A DNA stretch of 64,000 bases from Nocardioides daeguensis. GTDB taxonomy: Bacteria > Actinomycetota > Actinomycetes > Propionibacteriales > Nocardioidaceae. The position numbers were made by a program, and so were the translations under genes. The stretch spans positions 1 through 64,000 of the forward strand of contig NZ_JAHTKU010000002.1 in the NCBI RefSeq assembly GCF_019192965.1, in the 5' to 3' direction. Shown here in pieces: positions 47,939-56,473 of the stretch. A model generated the notes under the pieces. That model made no database searches and was not told the origin of the DNA. It saw nothing but the letters and a program-made list of their open reading frames with translations. Positions within the stretch are counted from its first letter, which is position 1, and the number at the start of each line of letters is the position of its first letter.

Positions 47939-49093
47939 CTACGCGCCGAGGCGCAGCCCCGTCTCCCCGTCGAAGACGTGCAGGGAGGCCGGATCGACCG
48001 CGAGCCTCACCTGCTGGCCGCGGCGAAGACCGGAGCGCTGTTCGAGGCGCACCACGATCTGGGGGACCAGGTCGCGGCCGGGGCTGCCGGTCGGGTCGAT
48101 GCCGGTCGGGTCGATGCCGGTCGGGTCGATGCCGGTCGGGTCGATGCCGGTCGGGGTGGCGTAGAGGTAGGAGTCGGCACCGAGCTCCTCGACGACCTGC
48201 ACGGTGACCGGGAAGCCCTGCTCGCCCGCGCCGACCAGCCGCCATGCCTCGGGACGCACGCCCAGGGTCACCGCGCCCGAGGCCTGCGCGGCGGCGTCGC
48301 GGGCGATCGGGAAGTCGACGCCGTCGACGACCGCGATGCCGTCGCCGGCGGATCTGCCGGTCAGCAGGTTCATCGCCGGCGAGCCGATGAATCCGGCGAC
48401 GAAGGCGTTCGCCGGCCGGTCGAACAGCGCGAGCGGGGTGTCGACCTGTTGGAGCACGCCGTCCTTCATCACCGCGACGCGGTCGCCCATCGTCATCGCC
48501 TCGACCTGGTCGTGGGTGACATAGACCGTGGTGACACCCAACCGCCGCTGCAGGGCGGCGATCTGGGTCCGGGTGGACACGCGGAGCTTGGCGTCGAGGT
48601 TGGACAGCGGCTCGTCCATGCAGAAGACCTGCGGTTGGCGCACGATGGCCCGCCCCATCGCGACGCGTTGCCGCTGGCCGCCGGACAGGGCACGCGGCTT
48701 GCGATCGAGCACGCCCTCGAGGTCGAGCAGGCGCGCCGCCTCGGCGACACGGGTTCGGCGCTCGGCCTTCGGCACGCCGGCGATCTTGAGCGCGAAGGCC
48801 ATGTTGTCGGCGACCGAGAGGTGCGGGTAGAGCGCGTAGGTCTGGAAGACCATGGCGATGTCGCGGTCCTTGGGCGCCACCTCGGTGACGTCCTGCGCGC
48901 CGATGGAGATCGTGCCGGACGTGACGGGCTCGAGGCCGGCCAGCATCCGCAGCGACGTCGACTTCCCGCACCCCGAGGGGCCGACGAGCACCATGAACTC
49001 GCCGTCCTCGATGGTGAGGTCGAGCGCGTCGACCGCCGGGCGCTCCGCGCCGGGATACCTGTAGGTCGCCTGGTCGAACCGGACCTCGGCCAT
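47939..49093 (-). CDS. Sugar ABC transporter ATPase (MsiK/MalK type)
   Basis: 384 residues. Walker A VGPSGCGKSTSLRML, Q-loop, signature LSGGQRQRVAMGRAIVR, Walker B VFCMDEPLSNLDAKLR, H-loop VYVTHDQVEAMTMGDR. A C-terminal TOBE/regulatory region follows residue 240. It energises carbohydrate uptake, here most likely for the divergent binding protein and permeases. Residues about 313-336 contain a TGIDP tandem repeat encoded by a 15-bp microsatellite, in the regulatory domain. ATG at 49093 chosen to match the family start MAEVRFDQATYRYP. Confidence 0.92.
   Translation of the reverse strand: MAEVRFDQATYRYPGAERPAVDALDLTIEDGEFMVLVGPSGCGKSTSLRMLAGLEPVTSGTISIGAQDVTEVAPKDRDIAMVFQTYALYPHLSVADNMAFALKIAGVPKAERRTRVAEAARLLDLEGVLDRKPRALSGGQRQRVAMGRAIVRQPQVFCMDEPLSNLDAKLRVSTRTQIAALQRRLGVTTVYVTHDQVEAMTMGDRVAVMKDGVLQQVDTPLALFDRPANAFVAGFIGSPAMNLLTGRSAGDGIAVVDGVDFPIARDAAAQASGAVTLGVRPEAWRLVGAGEQGFPVTVQVVEELGADSYLYATPTGIDPTGIDPTGIDPTGIDPTGSPGRDLVPQIVVRLEQRSGLRRGQQVRLAVDPASLHVFDGETGLRLGA
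48086..48155. repeat. 15-bp tandem repeat (4.7 copies) inside the ABC ATPase
   Basis: GCCGGTCGGGTCGAT repeated at 48086, 48101, 48116 and 48131, identical, plus a partial fifth. On the coding strand it encodes (TGIDP)n. Perfect identity and unit length divisible by three suggest a variable-number repeat that keeps the frame. Confidence 0.92.
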
Positions 49094-49136
49094 GTCGCTC
49101 CTCTCCACCAGGGGCACTCCCCCCGTGATGCAGATC

Positions 49137-49165
49137 ACCGTAGGCGACAGAAGAGGCGCCGTCCA
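49137..49165 (-). promoter_or_regulatory. Promoter of the ABC ATPase gene
   Basis: -35 TGGACG (49160-49165), 17-base spacer, -10 TACGGT (49137-49142). The CebR-type operator 49167-49180 abuts the -35. Confidence 0.55.
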
Positions 49166-49166
49166 G

Positions 49167-49180
49167 TGGGAGCGCTCCCA
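49167..49180. promoter_or_regulatory. CebR-type operator O1
   Basis: TGGGAGCGCTCCCA, a perfect 14-bp palindrome identical to the Streptomyces CebR consensus operator. It sits next to the -35 of the ATPase promoter. The cognate regulator is probably the LacI protein at 53955. Confidence 0.9.
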
Positions 49181-49219
49181 TCACTGGCTACGCACGCATG
49201 AGCCGTTCCGTAGGACTCC

Positions 49220-49248
49220 TTGACGATCACTGTGACGCATGTCATGGT
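49220..49248 (+). promoter_or_regulatory. Promoter of the cebE-like operon
   Basis: -35 TTGACG (49220-49225), 17-base spacer, CATGGT (49243-49248) as a weak -10. Operator O2 lies just downstream, near the start point. Confidence 0.45.
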
Positions 49249-49265
49249 GGCCGAGCCGCAATTCA

Positions 49266-49279
49266 TGGAAGCGCTCTCA
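49266..49279. promoter_or_regulatory. CebR-type operator O2
   Basis: TGGAAGCGCTCTCA, an imperfect version of O1 keeping the TGG..AGCGCT..CA pattern. It overlaps or follows the start point of the binding-protein promoter. Confidence 0.75.
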
Positions 49280-49339
49280 CATCATCCGAAGCACCCGGCG
49301 GCAGCCCCCGCATCGCGTCCCACCCCGAGGAGCATCACC

Positions 49340-50632
49340 GTGCACCAGATCCGCCGATCCACCCGACTGCTCGCCTCGGCGGCCGTCGCGTCGCTCGTCC
49401 TCGCGACGAGCGCGTGCGGCTCCGGAGACGATCCCACCAAGTCCGCCGAGCAGAAGAAGCTCGACGACGGCGAGGCGCTCACCATCACCACCTTCGGCGA
49501 GTTCGGCTACGACGCGCTCATCGAGGAGTGGAACGCCGCCCATCCCGACGTCCAGGTGAAGCAGACCAAGGTCGGCAAGTGGGACACCTGGAAGGCCGAC
49601 CTCCAGACCAAGCTGCAGGCCAACAAGGGCCTGCCCGACGTGGTCGCTGTCGAGGGCGACTTCATGCCCGCCCTGGTGGCCGCACCCGAGCGCTGGGTCG
49701 ACCTCTCCTCCGACGACCTCGCCGGCCGCTGGCTGGACTTCAAGACCGAGGCCGCCACCACGGCCGACGGCGCCCTCGTCGGCTACGCGACCGACGCCGG
49801 CCCCGAGGCGATCTGCTACCGCGCCGACCTGTTCGAGAAGGCCGGCCTGCCGACCGACCGGGCCGAGGTCGCCGCGCTCCTCGGCACCTGGGACGACTTC
49901 TTCGCCACCGGTGAGAAGTTCAAGAAGGCCGTTCCCGAGGCCAACTGGTACGACGCCTCCGGGTCCGTCGCGCAGGCGATGCTCAACCAGGTCGAGTTCC
50001 CCTTCGAGCAGGCCGACAACACCGTCGACGTCAGCTCGCCTGAGCTGCGCCAGGTCTTCGACACCGTCGCCGAGCACGTCGACCTCGGCTCCCGGGCCGC
50101 GCAGTGGAGTGCCGACTGGACCGCCTCCTTCACGAAGGCCGGTGTCGCCACCGTCGCGTGCCCCGGTTGGATGCGCGCCAACATCAAGTCCAACCAGGGC
50201 GACCCCGCCCCGGACGGCGTCCAGTGGGACATCGCCGACGTCTTCCCCGGCGGTGGCGGCAACTGGGGCGGCTCGTACCTCGCCGTACCCAAGTCGTCGA
50301 CCCACCAGGACGACGCGCAGCAGTTCGCCAGCTGGCTGACCGCTCCCGAGCAGCAGGCGAAGGTCTTCGCCGTCACCGGCAACTTCCCCTCACAGGTCGA
50401 GGCGCTGGCCGACCCGTCCGTCCTGGCGGCCACGGACCCGTACTTCAACGACGCCCCGGCCGGTGAGATCTTCTCCAACCGCGCCGCAGCGATCACGGTG
50501 CAGCCCTACCACGGGCCGCTCTACTCCGACATCCTGCAGAAGTTCCAAGACGCCATCAACCGCGTCGACCAGGGCACCGACCCCGACAAGTCGTGGGAGA
50601 CGTTCCTCTCCGACGTCGCCGCCCTGCAGTGA
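49340..50632 (+). CDS. Cello-oligosaccharide-binding lipoprotein (CebE-like)
   Basis: 430 residues, extracellular solute-binding protein family 1. Lipoprotein signal: basic start (VHQIRRSTRLL), hydrophobic core, and a lipobox ending TSAC at Cys26. The mature part has the ALTITTFGEFGYDALIEEWNAAHPDVQV start and sugar-binding features (GSGSVAQAMLNQ, PGGGGNWGGSYLAVPKSS). The GTG at 49340 follows GAGGAG by seven bases; a longer in-frame extension lacks a signal peptide. It delivers sugar to the permeases encoded next. Assignment to cellobiose rests on the CebR-type operators and the downstream GH1, so it is an inference. Confidence 0.85.
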   Translation: MHQIRRSTRLLASAAVASLVLATSACGSGDDPTKSAEQKKLDDGEALTITTFGEFGYDALIEEWNAAHPDVQVKQTKVGKWDTWKADLQTKLQANKGLPDVVAVEGDFMPALVAAPERWVDLSSDDLAGRWLDFKTEAATTADGALVGYATDAGPEAICYRADLFEKAGLPTDRAEVAALLGTWDDFFATGEKFKKAVPEANWYDASGSVAQAMLNQVEFPFEQADNTVDVSSPELRQVFDTVAEHVDLGSRAAQWSADWTASFTKAGVATVACPGWMRANIKSNQGDPAPDGVQWDIADVFPGGGGNWGGSYLAVPKSSTHQDDAQQFASWLTAPEQQAKVFAVTGNFPSQVEALADPSVLAATDPYFNDAPAGEIFSNRAAAITVQPYHGPLYSDILQKFQDAINRVDQGTDPDKSWETFLSDVAALQ

Positions 50633-51675
50633 CCCAGCAGGTCCCGGACTCGCGCGCCGGGGAGGTCACCGCGACCTCCCCGGCGAGCGGGTCTCCCACC
50701 CCGGCCGGCAGGCCGCACCGGACCGAGCCGTCCGCGAGCGACGACGCCGCCCGACGGCGGCTGCTCCGGCGGCAGCGCCGCTCGCGCTGGGACCTGAAGC
50801 TGTCGCCCTACCTCTACGTCTCGCCGTTCTTCATCCTCTTCGCGCTGGTCGGGCTCTTCCCGCTGCTCTACACCGGGTTCTTGGCCGTCCACGACTGGAA
50901 CCGGGCGTACTACGTGCGCGGCGACTTCGTCGGCCTCGACAACTTCGTCTGGGTGCTGAAGGACCCGGTCTTCCGCACCTCACTGGTCAACACCTTCTCG
51001 ATCTTCTTGATGAGCTCGGTCCCGCAGGTGCTGCTGGCGGTCTCGATCGCCGGCCTGCTCGACACCCGGCTGCGGGGACGCACCTTCTGGCGGATGAGCG
51101 TGCTGCTGCCCTTCGTGGTGGCGCCGGCTGCCGCCGTGCTCATCTTCGGGAGCCTCTTCGCCGACCAGTCGGGCGTCGTGAACGGCTTCCTGCGCGAGCT
51201 CGGCCTCGACGGCATCCGCTGGCACGTCGACCGCTGGTGGAGCCACCTCGCGATCGCGGGCATGGTCAACTGGCGTTGGACCGGCTACAACGCGCTGATC
51301 TTCCTGGCCGCCATGCAGGCGGTGCCCCGCGACCTCTACGAGGCCGCGGCGCTGGACGGCGCCGGCAGAGTCCGGCAGTTCCTCTCGATCACGCTGCCCT
51401 TGATCCGGCCGACGATGGTCTTCGTCATCGTCACCAGCACGATCGGCGGCCTGCAGGTCTTCACGGAGCCGCGGCTCTTCGACGACACCCCCAGCCGTGA
51501 GGGCGGCGCCGACCACCAGTTCATGACGACGACGCTCTACGTGTACGTGAAGGGCATCGAGGACCAGTTCTACGGCCGAGCCTCGGCCGCCGCCTGGATC
51601 CTCTTCCTGATCATCGTCGCGATCGCCGTCCTCAACTTCACCCTCACCCGACTCCTGACGCGAAGGAGCGCCTAG
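50629..51675 (+). CDS. Sugar ABC permease (CebF/MalF-like)
   Basis: 348 residues, six membrane helices after a long basic cytoplasmic N terminus. The EAA loop reads YEAAALDGAGRVRQFLSITLPLIRPT (about residues 240-265), where the ATPase docks. It starts with GTG inside the cebE stop (GTGA), so the two are co-translated. Confidence 0.9.
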   Translation: MTQQVPDSRAGEVTATSPASGSPTPAGRPHRTEPSASDDAARRRLLRRQRRSRWDLKLSPYLYVSPFFILFALVGLFPLLYTGFLAVHDWNRAYYVRGDFVGLDNFVWVLKDPVFRTSLVNTFSIFLMSSVPQVLLAVSIAGLLDTRLRGRTFWRMSVLLPFVVAPAAAVLIFGSLFADQSGVVNGFLRELGLDGIRWHVDRWWSHLAIAGMVNWRWTGYNALIFLAAMQAVPRDLYEAAALDGAGRVRQFLSITLPLIRPTMVFVIVTSTIGGLQVFTEPRLFDDTPSREGGADHQFMTTTLYVYVKGIEDQFYGRASAAAWILFLIIVAIAVLNFTLTRLLTRRSA

Positions 51676-52508
51676 TGGCCACCATCGACCGCCGTCCGGG
51701 CTTCCTCGTCTACGGCCTCCTCGCCGCCTTCGTGCTCGGCTCCGCGCTGCCGCTCTACTGGTCGTTCGTCATCGGCTCGCACACCAAGGCGGAGGCGGAG
51801 CAGTTCCCGCCGCCGATCCTGCCCGGTGGGCACTTCTGGGAGAACGCCCGCAAGGTGCTCGACACGATCGACTTCTGGCAGGCACTGGCCAACTCGCTGA
51901 TCGTCTCGACCGCCTGTGCCGTGTCGGTCGTGTTCTTCTCCACGCTGGCCGGCTACGCGTTCGCCAAGCTCCGGTTCCGTGGGAGCAGCGTGCTGATGGG
52001 CTTCGTGGTCCTGACCATGGCGGTCCCGGTGCAGCTGGCGATGGTGCCGCTGTTCATCCTGATGCGGGACTACCGGCTGCTCGACACCCTCGCCGCCGTC
52101 GCACTGCCCACCCTGGTCACCGCGTTCGGCGTCTTCTTCATGCGGCAGTACCTCGTCGACGCCGTGCCCGACGAGCTGATCGAGGCCGCCCGGATGGACG
52201 GCTGCACCATGCTGCGGACCTTCTGGACCGTCGCGGTGCCCGCCGCCCGTCCTGCGATGGCGATCCTGTTCCTGTTCACCTTCATGCAGGTGTGGACGGA
52301 CTACATGTGGCCACTCGTCGCGCTCGACACGAAGAACACCCTGCAGACGGCGCTCGACGCGCTCGCCGTGACCGGGCAGGGCCAGACCACCGACCACGCA
52401 CTCGTCCTCGCAGGCGCCGGGATGTCCACCCTCCCGTTGCTCCTGCTCTTCGTCCTCGCCGGTCGCCAGCTGGTCACCGGCATCATGCAAGGAGCCGTCA
52501 AGGGATGA
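51675..52508 (+). CDS. Sugar ABC permease (CebG/MalG-like)
   Basis: 277 residues, six membrane helices. EAA loop IEAARMDGCTMLRTFWTVAVPAARP at about residues 165-190. Forms the channel with the CebF-like partner. The GTG start shares one base with the previous stop (TAGTG), and its own stop overlaps the beta-glucosidase ATG (ATGA). Confidence 0.92.
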   Translation: MATIDRRPGFLVYGLLAAFVLGSALPLYWSFVIGSHTKAEAEQFPPPILPGGHFWENARKVLDTIDFWQALANSLIVSTACAVSVVFFSTLAGYAFAKLRFRGSSVLMGFVVLTMAVPVQLAMVPLFILMRDYRLLDTLAAVALPTLVTAFGVFFMRQYLVDAVPDELIEAARMDGCTMLRTFWTVAVPAARPAMAILFLFTFMQVWTDYMWPLVALDTKNTLQTALDALAVTGQGQTTDHALVLAGAGMSTLPLLLLFVLAGRQLVTGIMQGAVKG

Positions 52509-53953
52509 CCCCCACGACCCCCGCCACCGACCTGCAGTTCCCGGCCGACTTCCTCTGGGGCGCCGCCACGGCGTCGTACCAGATCGAGGGAGCGGTCGAC
52601 GCCGACGGCCGTACGCCGTCCGTCTGGGACACCTTCAGCCGCGTGCCCGGCGCGGTGCGCAACGGCGACACCGGCGACATCGCCTGCGACCACTACCACC
52701 GGATGCCGGAGGACGTCGCCCTGGTCCGTGACCTCGGCCTCGGCTCGTACCGGTTCTCGATCGCGTGGCCGCGGGTCCGTCCCGACGGCGGCGCGGCCAA
52801 CCCGGCCGGCATCGGCTTCTACGACCGGCTGGTCGACGAGCTGCTCGGCGCAGGCGTCCTGCCCTGGGCGACGCTCTACCACTGGGACCTGCCCCAGACC
52901 CTCGAGGACGAGGGCGGCTGGCTCAACCGCGACACCGTCGAGCGCTACGTCGAGTACGCGCTGAGCGTGCACGACGCCCTCGGCGACCGCGTGCACCACT
53001 GGACGACCTTCAACGAACCGTGGTGCAGCGCCTTCCTCGGCTACACCGGCGGCCAGCACGCGCCGGGGCGCCAGGAGGGCGTCGCCGGCGTCATCGCCGC
53101 GCACCACCTGATGCTCGCGCACGGCAAGGCGCTCGACGAGCTGAGGCAGCGCGCCCCCGGGGACCAGCTGGGCATCACGCTCAACCTCACCCTCGCCGAG
53201 CCGTACGACGCCGACGAGCCGGCCGACGTCGCCGCGGCGCAGCGCGTCGACCAGCTCTGGAACCGGGTGTTCCTGGACCCCGTCCTCCGCGGCAAGTACG
53301 ACGACGGCCTGGCCGCACACACCGAGGGCATGACCTGGCGCGGGCACGCCTGGCAGGACTTCGTGCACGACGGCGACCTCGAGCTGATCGGCGCACCGAT
53401 CGACTTCCTGGGCGTGAACTACTACCACGGGGACGCCGCCTCCGGCCGGGCACACCCGGCGGCCGAGCTGCTCGGCTCACGGATCCCCCACCCGTCCCGG
53501 CCGACCAGCTCGCCGTTCCCCGGCGGTGAGCACGTCGTGTTCCCGCGGCGTGGGCTCCCCGTCACCGGGATCGACTGGGAGGTCCAGCCCGACGGGCTGA
53601 CCGACCTCCTCGTGGGGCTGCACCGCGACTACGACCTGCCACCGATCCACATCACGGAGAACGGCGCCGCCTACCCGGACGTCGTCGCCGCGGACGGCAG
53701 CGTGACCGACCCGGAGCGGGTCGCCTACTTCGACGGGCACCTGCGGGCCCTGCACGCCGCCATGGCGGCCGGCGTCGACGTCCGCGGCTACTTCGCGTGG
53801 AGCCTGCTCGACAACTTCGAGTGGGCCTACGGCTACGAGCAGCGGTTCGGCATCGTGCACTGCGACTTCACGACCCAACGACGCACCCCCAAGGCCAGCG
53901 CCCGGTATCTCGCCGCAGTCGCCCGCACGGGGCGCCTGCCGGAAGTCGGTTAG
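52505..53953 (+). CDS. Beta-glucosidase, GH1 family (BglC-like)
   Basis: 482 residues. N-terminal FPADFLWGAATASYQIEGA; acid-base Glu171 in TFNEPWCSAFLGY; nucleophile Glu385 in HITENGAAYPD; C-terminal YFAWSLLDNFEWAYGYEQRFGIV. No signal peptide, so it cleaves imported cellobiose or cello-oligosaccharides in the cytoplasm to glucose. It is the last catalytic gene of the transporter operon, overlapping cebG. The product can be phosphorylated by the ROK-type kinase at the right edge or by a distant one. Confidence 0.95.
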   Translation: MTPTTPATDLQFPADFLWGAATASYQIEGAVDADGRTPSVWDTFSRVPGAVRNGDTGDIACDHYHRMPEDVALVRDLGLGSYRFSIAWPRVRPDGGAANPAGIGFYDRLVDELLGAGVLPWATLYHWDLPQTLEDEGGWLNRDTVERYVEYALSVHDALGDRVHHWTTFNEPWCSAFLGYTGGQHAPGRQEGVAGVIAAHHLMLAHGKALDELRQRAPGDQLGITLNLTLAEPYDADEPADVAAAQRVDQLWNRVFLDPVLRGKYDDGLAAHTEGMTWRGHAWQDFVHDGDLELIGAPIDFLGVNYYHGDAASGRAHPAAELLGSRIPHPSRPTSSPFPGGEHVVFPRRGLPVTGIDWEVQPDGLTDLLVGLHRDYDLPPIHITENGAAYPDVVAADGSVTDPERVAYFDGHLRALHAAMAAGVDVRGYFAWSLLDNFEWAYGYEQRFGIVHCDFTTQRRTPKASARYLAAVARTGRLPEVG

Positions 53954-53956
53954 CGT
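53951..53956 (+). promoter_or_regulatory. Possible own -10 box of the LacI-family regulator
   Basis: TAGCGT, seven bases before the GTG at 53964. The first three bases are the beta-glucosidase stop codon. Confidence 0.35.
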
Positions 53957-55004
53957 GCCCCGGGTGAGCCGTCCGTCCAGCGACCTGCCCCCCGGCCAGG
54001 CGTCGGCACCGACCCTCGACGAGGTGGCGTCGCGGGCCGGCGTCTCGCGGGCGACCGCGTCCCGGGCGATCAACGGCGGCGACCGGGTCTCGGCCACGGC
54101 ACGCGCCGCCGTCGAGGCCGCGGTGCGGGAGCTCGGCTACACACCCAACCCGGCCGCGCGCAGCCTGGTCACCCGTCGTACCGACTCGGTGGCGCTGGTC
54201 GTCCCCGAACCCGACGAGCGCGTGTTCTCCGACCCGTTCTTCGTGCACACCCTGCGCGGCGTCAACCGGATGCTGGCCGCCCGTGACCTTCAGCTCGTGC
54301 TCCTCCTCGCCCGACCGGGCGACGAGCGGCGACTGCTGCGCTACCTCGGCAGCCGCCATGTCGACGGTGCCATCGTGGTCTCCCACCACCGCGACGACCA
54401 GCTCGCCGACCACCTGGCTGCCCTCGCGCTGCCGTGCGCCTTCATCGGCCGGCCGTGGACCAGCGCCGACCGGGTCGCCTACGTCGACACCGACAACGTC
54501 GCCGGAGGGCGGGCTGCCACCGAGCTGCTCATCGAGCGTGGCTGTCGCCGGATCGCCACGATCGCCGGCCCCGGCGACATGGCCGCCGGCATCGACCGGC
54601 TCAAGGGCTGGCGGGCCGCGCTGCGCGCCGCCCACCTCGCCGACGACCTGGTCGGGCACGGCGACTTCACCGAGCACGGCGGCGAGATGGCCGCCCGCCA
54701 GCTGCTCGAGCGGGCTCCGGACCTCGACGGCATCGTCGCGGCTTCCGACCTGATGGCTGCCGGCGCGCTGCGGGCACTGGCCGACGCCGGGCGCGTCGTC
54801 CCCGACGACGTCGCCGTGATCGGGTACGACGACGTGGGGGTGCCCGGGCGCACCACCCCACCGCTCACGACGGTGCGCAACCCGATCGGCGAGATGGCCG
54901 AGCAGGCCGTGCGGCTGCTGCTGGAGCAGATCAACGACCAGCGTGGGCCACGGCCGATGCGGGTGATCTTCCCTCCGGCGCTGGTCCGGCGCGACAGCGC
55001 CTGA
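53955..55004 (+). CDS. LacI-family repressor (CebR-like)
   Basis: 349 residues. N-terminal helix-turn-helix TLDEVASRAGVSRATASRAINGGDRVS with the hinge helix PNPAARSLVTRR, and a periplasmic-binding-like effector domain. The two CebR-type operators upstream of the transporter genes, the divergent arrangement and the operon order make it the probable sensor of cellobiose or cello-oligosaccharides that releases those promoters. The GTG at 53955 gives the longest product; a GTG three codons further (53964) is seven bases after TAGCGT and could be a leaderless start. Confidence 0.9.
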   Translation: MPRVSRPSSDLPPGQASAPTLDEVASRAGVSRATASRAINGGDRVSATARAAVEAAVRELGYTPNPAARSLVTRRTDSVALVVPEPDERVFSDPFFVHTLRGVNRMLAARDLQLVLLLARPGDERRLLRYLGSRHVDGAIVVSHHRDDQLADHLAALALPCAFIGRPWTSADRVAYVDTDNVAGGRAATELLIERGCRRIATIAGPGDMAAGIDRLKGWRAALRAAHLADDLVGHGDFTEHGGEMAARQLLERAPDLDGIVAASDLMAAGALRALADAGRVVPDDVAVIGYDDVGVPGRTTPPLTTVRNPIGEMAEQAVRLLLEQINDQRGPRPMRVIFPPALVRRDSA

Positions 55005-55024
55005 GGCGTCGGGACCGCGACCTC

Positions 55025-55030
55025 TAGGCT
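55025..55030 (+). promoter_or_regulatory. Leaderless-type -10 box of the DUF1028 gene
   Basis: TAGGCT followed by seven bases and the ATG at 55038, the same arrangement as at 34048. Confidence 0.55.
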
Positions 55031-55037
55031 CTGGGCC

Positions 55038-55859
55038 ATGACCTTCTCGATCGTGGCCCGCTCCGCCGACGGCGAGACCTGGGGCGTCGCCGTCGCGTCC
55101 AAGTTCCTGGCGGTCGGGTCCGCCGTCCCGGCCGCCGTCGCGGGCGTCGGCGCGCTGGCGACCCAGGCCGACGCGAACGTCGCCTACAAGGGCCTCGCGC
55201 TCTCCCACCTCGACGAGGGGGCGACCGCGCCGATCGCGCTTCAGCGCCTCCTCGAGGAGGACGAGGGCCGGGCGCACCGCCAGGTCGGCATCGTCGACCT
55301 CGACGGCACCGCCGCCTCGCACACCGGCACCGACTGCATCCCCTGGGCCGGCGGCCGGACCGGCGACGGCTACGCCATCCAGGGCAACTGCCTCGCCGGG
55401 GAGGAGGTCGTCGCCGCGATGGAGGACGCCTGGCTCGCCAGCCCGCCCGACGCCCCGCTCCAGGACCGGCTGCTGGCCGCGCTCACGGCCGGCGACGAGA
55501 AGGGCGGCGACCGCCGCGGCCGCCAGTCCGCCGCGATCCTCGTGGTCCGTGAGGGTGCCGGGTACGGCGGCCTCGACGACGTCGCCGTCGACCTCCGCGT
55601 CGACGACCACCCCGCCCCGATCGACGAGCTGGGCCGGCTCCTCGAGCTCCACGAGCTCTATCTCACGGCCTCGACCGAGGACGAGAAGGTCGTCGTCGAC
55701 GCCGCGCTGCGCGAGGAGCTGGAGGCGTTCGCGACCGCCGCCGGGCACCGCGACTTCGCCACCTGGGTCGGCACCGAGAACCACGAGATGCGGGCCGCTG
55801 CCGACCTGTCCTGGATCGACCGGCGGGTGCTGGCGATCGTGCGCGGTGAGGGCCGATGA
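55038..55859 (+). CDS. DUF1028 family protein
   Basis: 273 residues. The Ntn-hydrolase-like DUF1028 features are clear: MTFSIVARSADGETWGVAVASKFLAVG, ALATQADANVAYKGLAL, GIVDLDGTAASHTGTDCIPWAGG, and NCLAGEEVVAAMEDAW. It also has the C-terminal peptidoglycan-binding-like extension seen in longer members. The biochemical role is unknown. It starts leaderless and its stop overlaps the next gene (ATGA). Confidence 0.88.
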   Translation: MTFSIVARSADGETWGVAVASKFLAVGSAVPAAVAGVGALATQADANVAYKGLALSHLDEGATAPIALQRLLEEDEGRAHRQVGIVDLDGTAASHTGTDCIPWAGGRTGDGYAIQGNCLAGEEVVAAMEDAWLASPPDAPLQDRLLAALTAGDEKGGDRRGRQSAAILVVREGAGYGGLDDVAVDLRVDDHPAPIDELGRLLELHELYLTASTEDEKVVVDAALREELEAFATAAGHRDFATWVGTENHEMRAAADLSWIDRRVLAIVRGEGR

Positions 55860-56473
55860 GCGGCGGGTCCTGGGAGGAGTCGTGCACGGCGTTCGCCGAC
55901 GCGGCCGCCTGGTTCGTCACGACGACCGCCGCCGTCGGTGACCGGTGGAGCCAGCCGGGCCTCGGCGAGTGGGACGTGCGGGCGCTGGTCGGCCACACCA
56001 GCCGGGCCCTGCTCACCGTCGAGGAGTACGCCGCCCGCCCGGCGGCCACCGTCGAGCACGCCTCGCCCGGTGACTACTTCCGGGCCGCCCGGGCGATCGC
56101 CAACGGTCCCGACGTCGCCGAGCGCGGCCGAGCCGCGGGCGCCCTGCTCGGCGAGCACCCGGCCGCCGCGATCGCCACGATCGCCGACCGGGTCGTCCCG
56201 GCGCTCGCGTCGCTGTCCTCAGAACAGCTGGTCACGACGGTGGTCGGTGGGATGCGGCTGGCCGACTACCTGCCGACGCGGACCTTCGAGCTGGCCGTCC
56301 ACACCGCCGACCTCGCCCGCGCGCTGAGGCTCCCGGTCGACGTACCGGACACGGCCGCGGCGGCCGCGCTGGCGATCACCGCGGACCTGGCCCTCGGCAG
56401 CGGCCGGGCGGGCGCGCTGCTGCTCGCCGCGACCGGCCGCGCCGGTGCGCTGGACGGGCTCAGCGTGCTCTGA
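55856..56473 (+). CDS. Mycothiol-dependent maleylpyruvate isomerase-like protein
   Basis: 205 residues, DinB-like helical bundle (MDMPI/TIGR03083 type). Metal ligands: His in LVGHTSRALLTVEEY, then Glu and His in RTFELAVHTADLARAL, the R-xx-E-xxx-H-xx-D motif of mycothiol-dependent enzymes. Substrate unknown; most such proteins are uncharacterised. ATGA overlap with the DUF1028 gene, suggesting a two-gene operon. Its end overlaps the convergent coiled-coil gene by 14 bases. Confidence 0.8.
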   Translation: MSGGSWEESCTAFADAAAWFVTTTAAVGDRWSQPGLGEWDVRALVGHTSRALLTVEEYAARPAATVEHASPGDYFRAARAIANGPDVAERGRAAGALLGEHPAAAIATIADRVVPALASLSSEQLVTTVVGGMRLADYLPTRTFELAVHTADLARALRLPVDVPDTAAAAALAITADLALGSGRAGALLLAATGRAGALDGLSVL

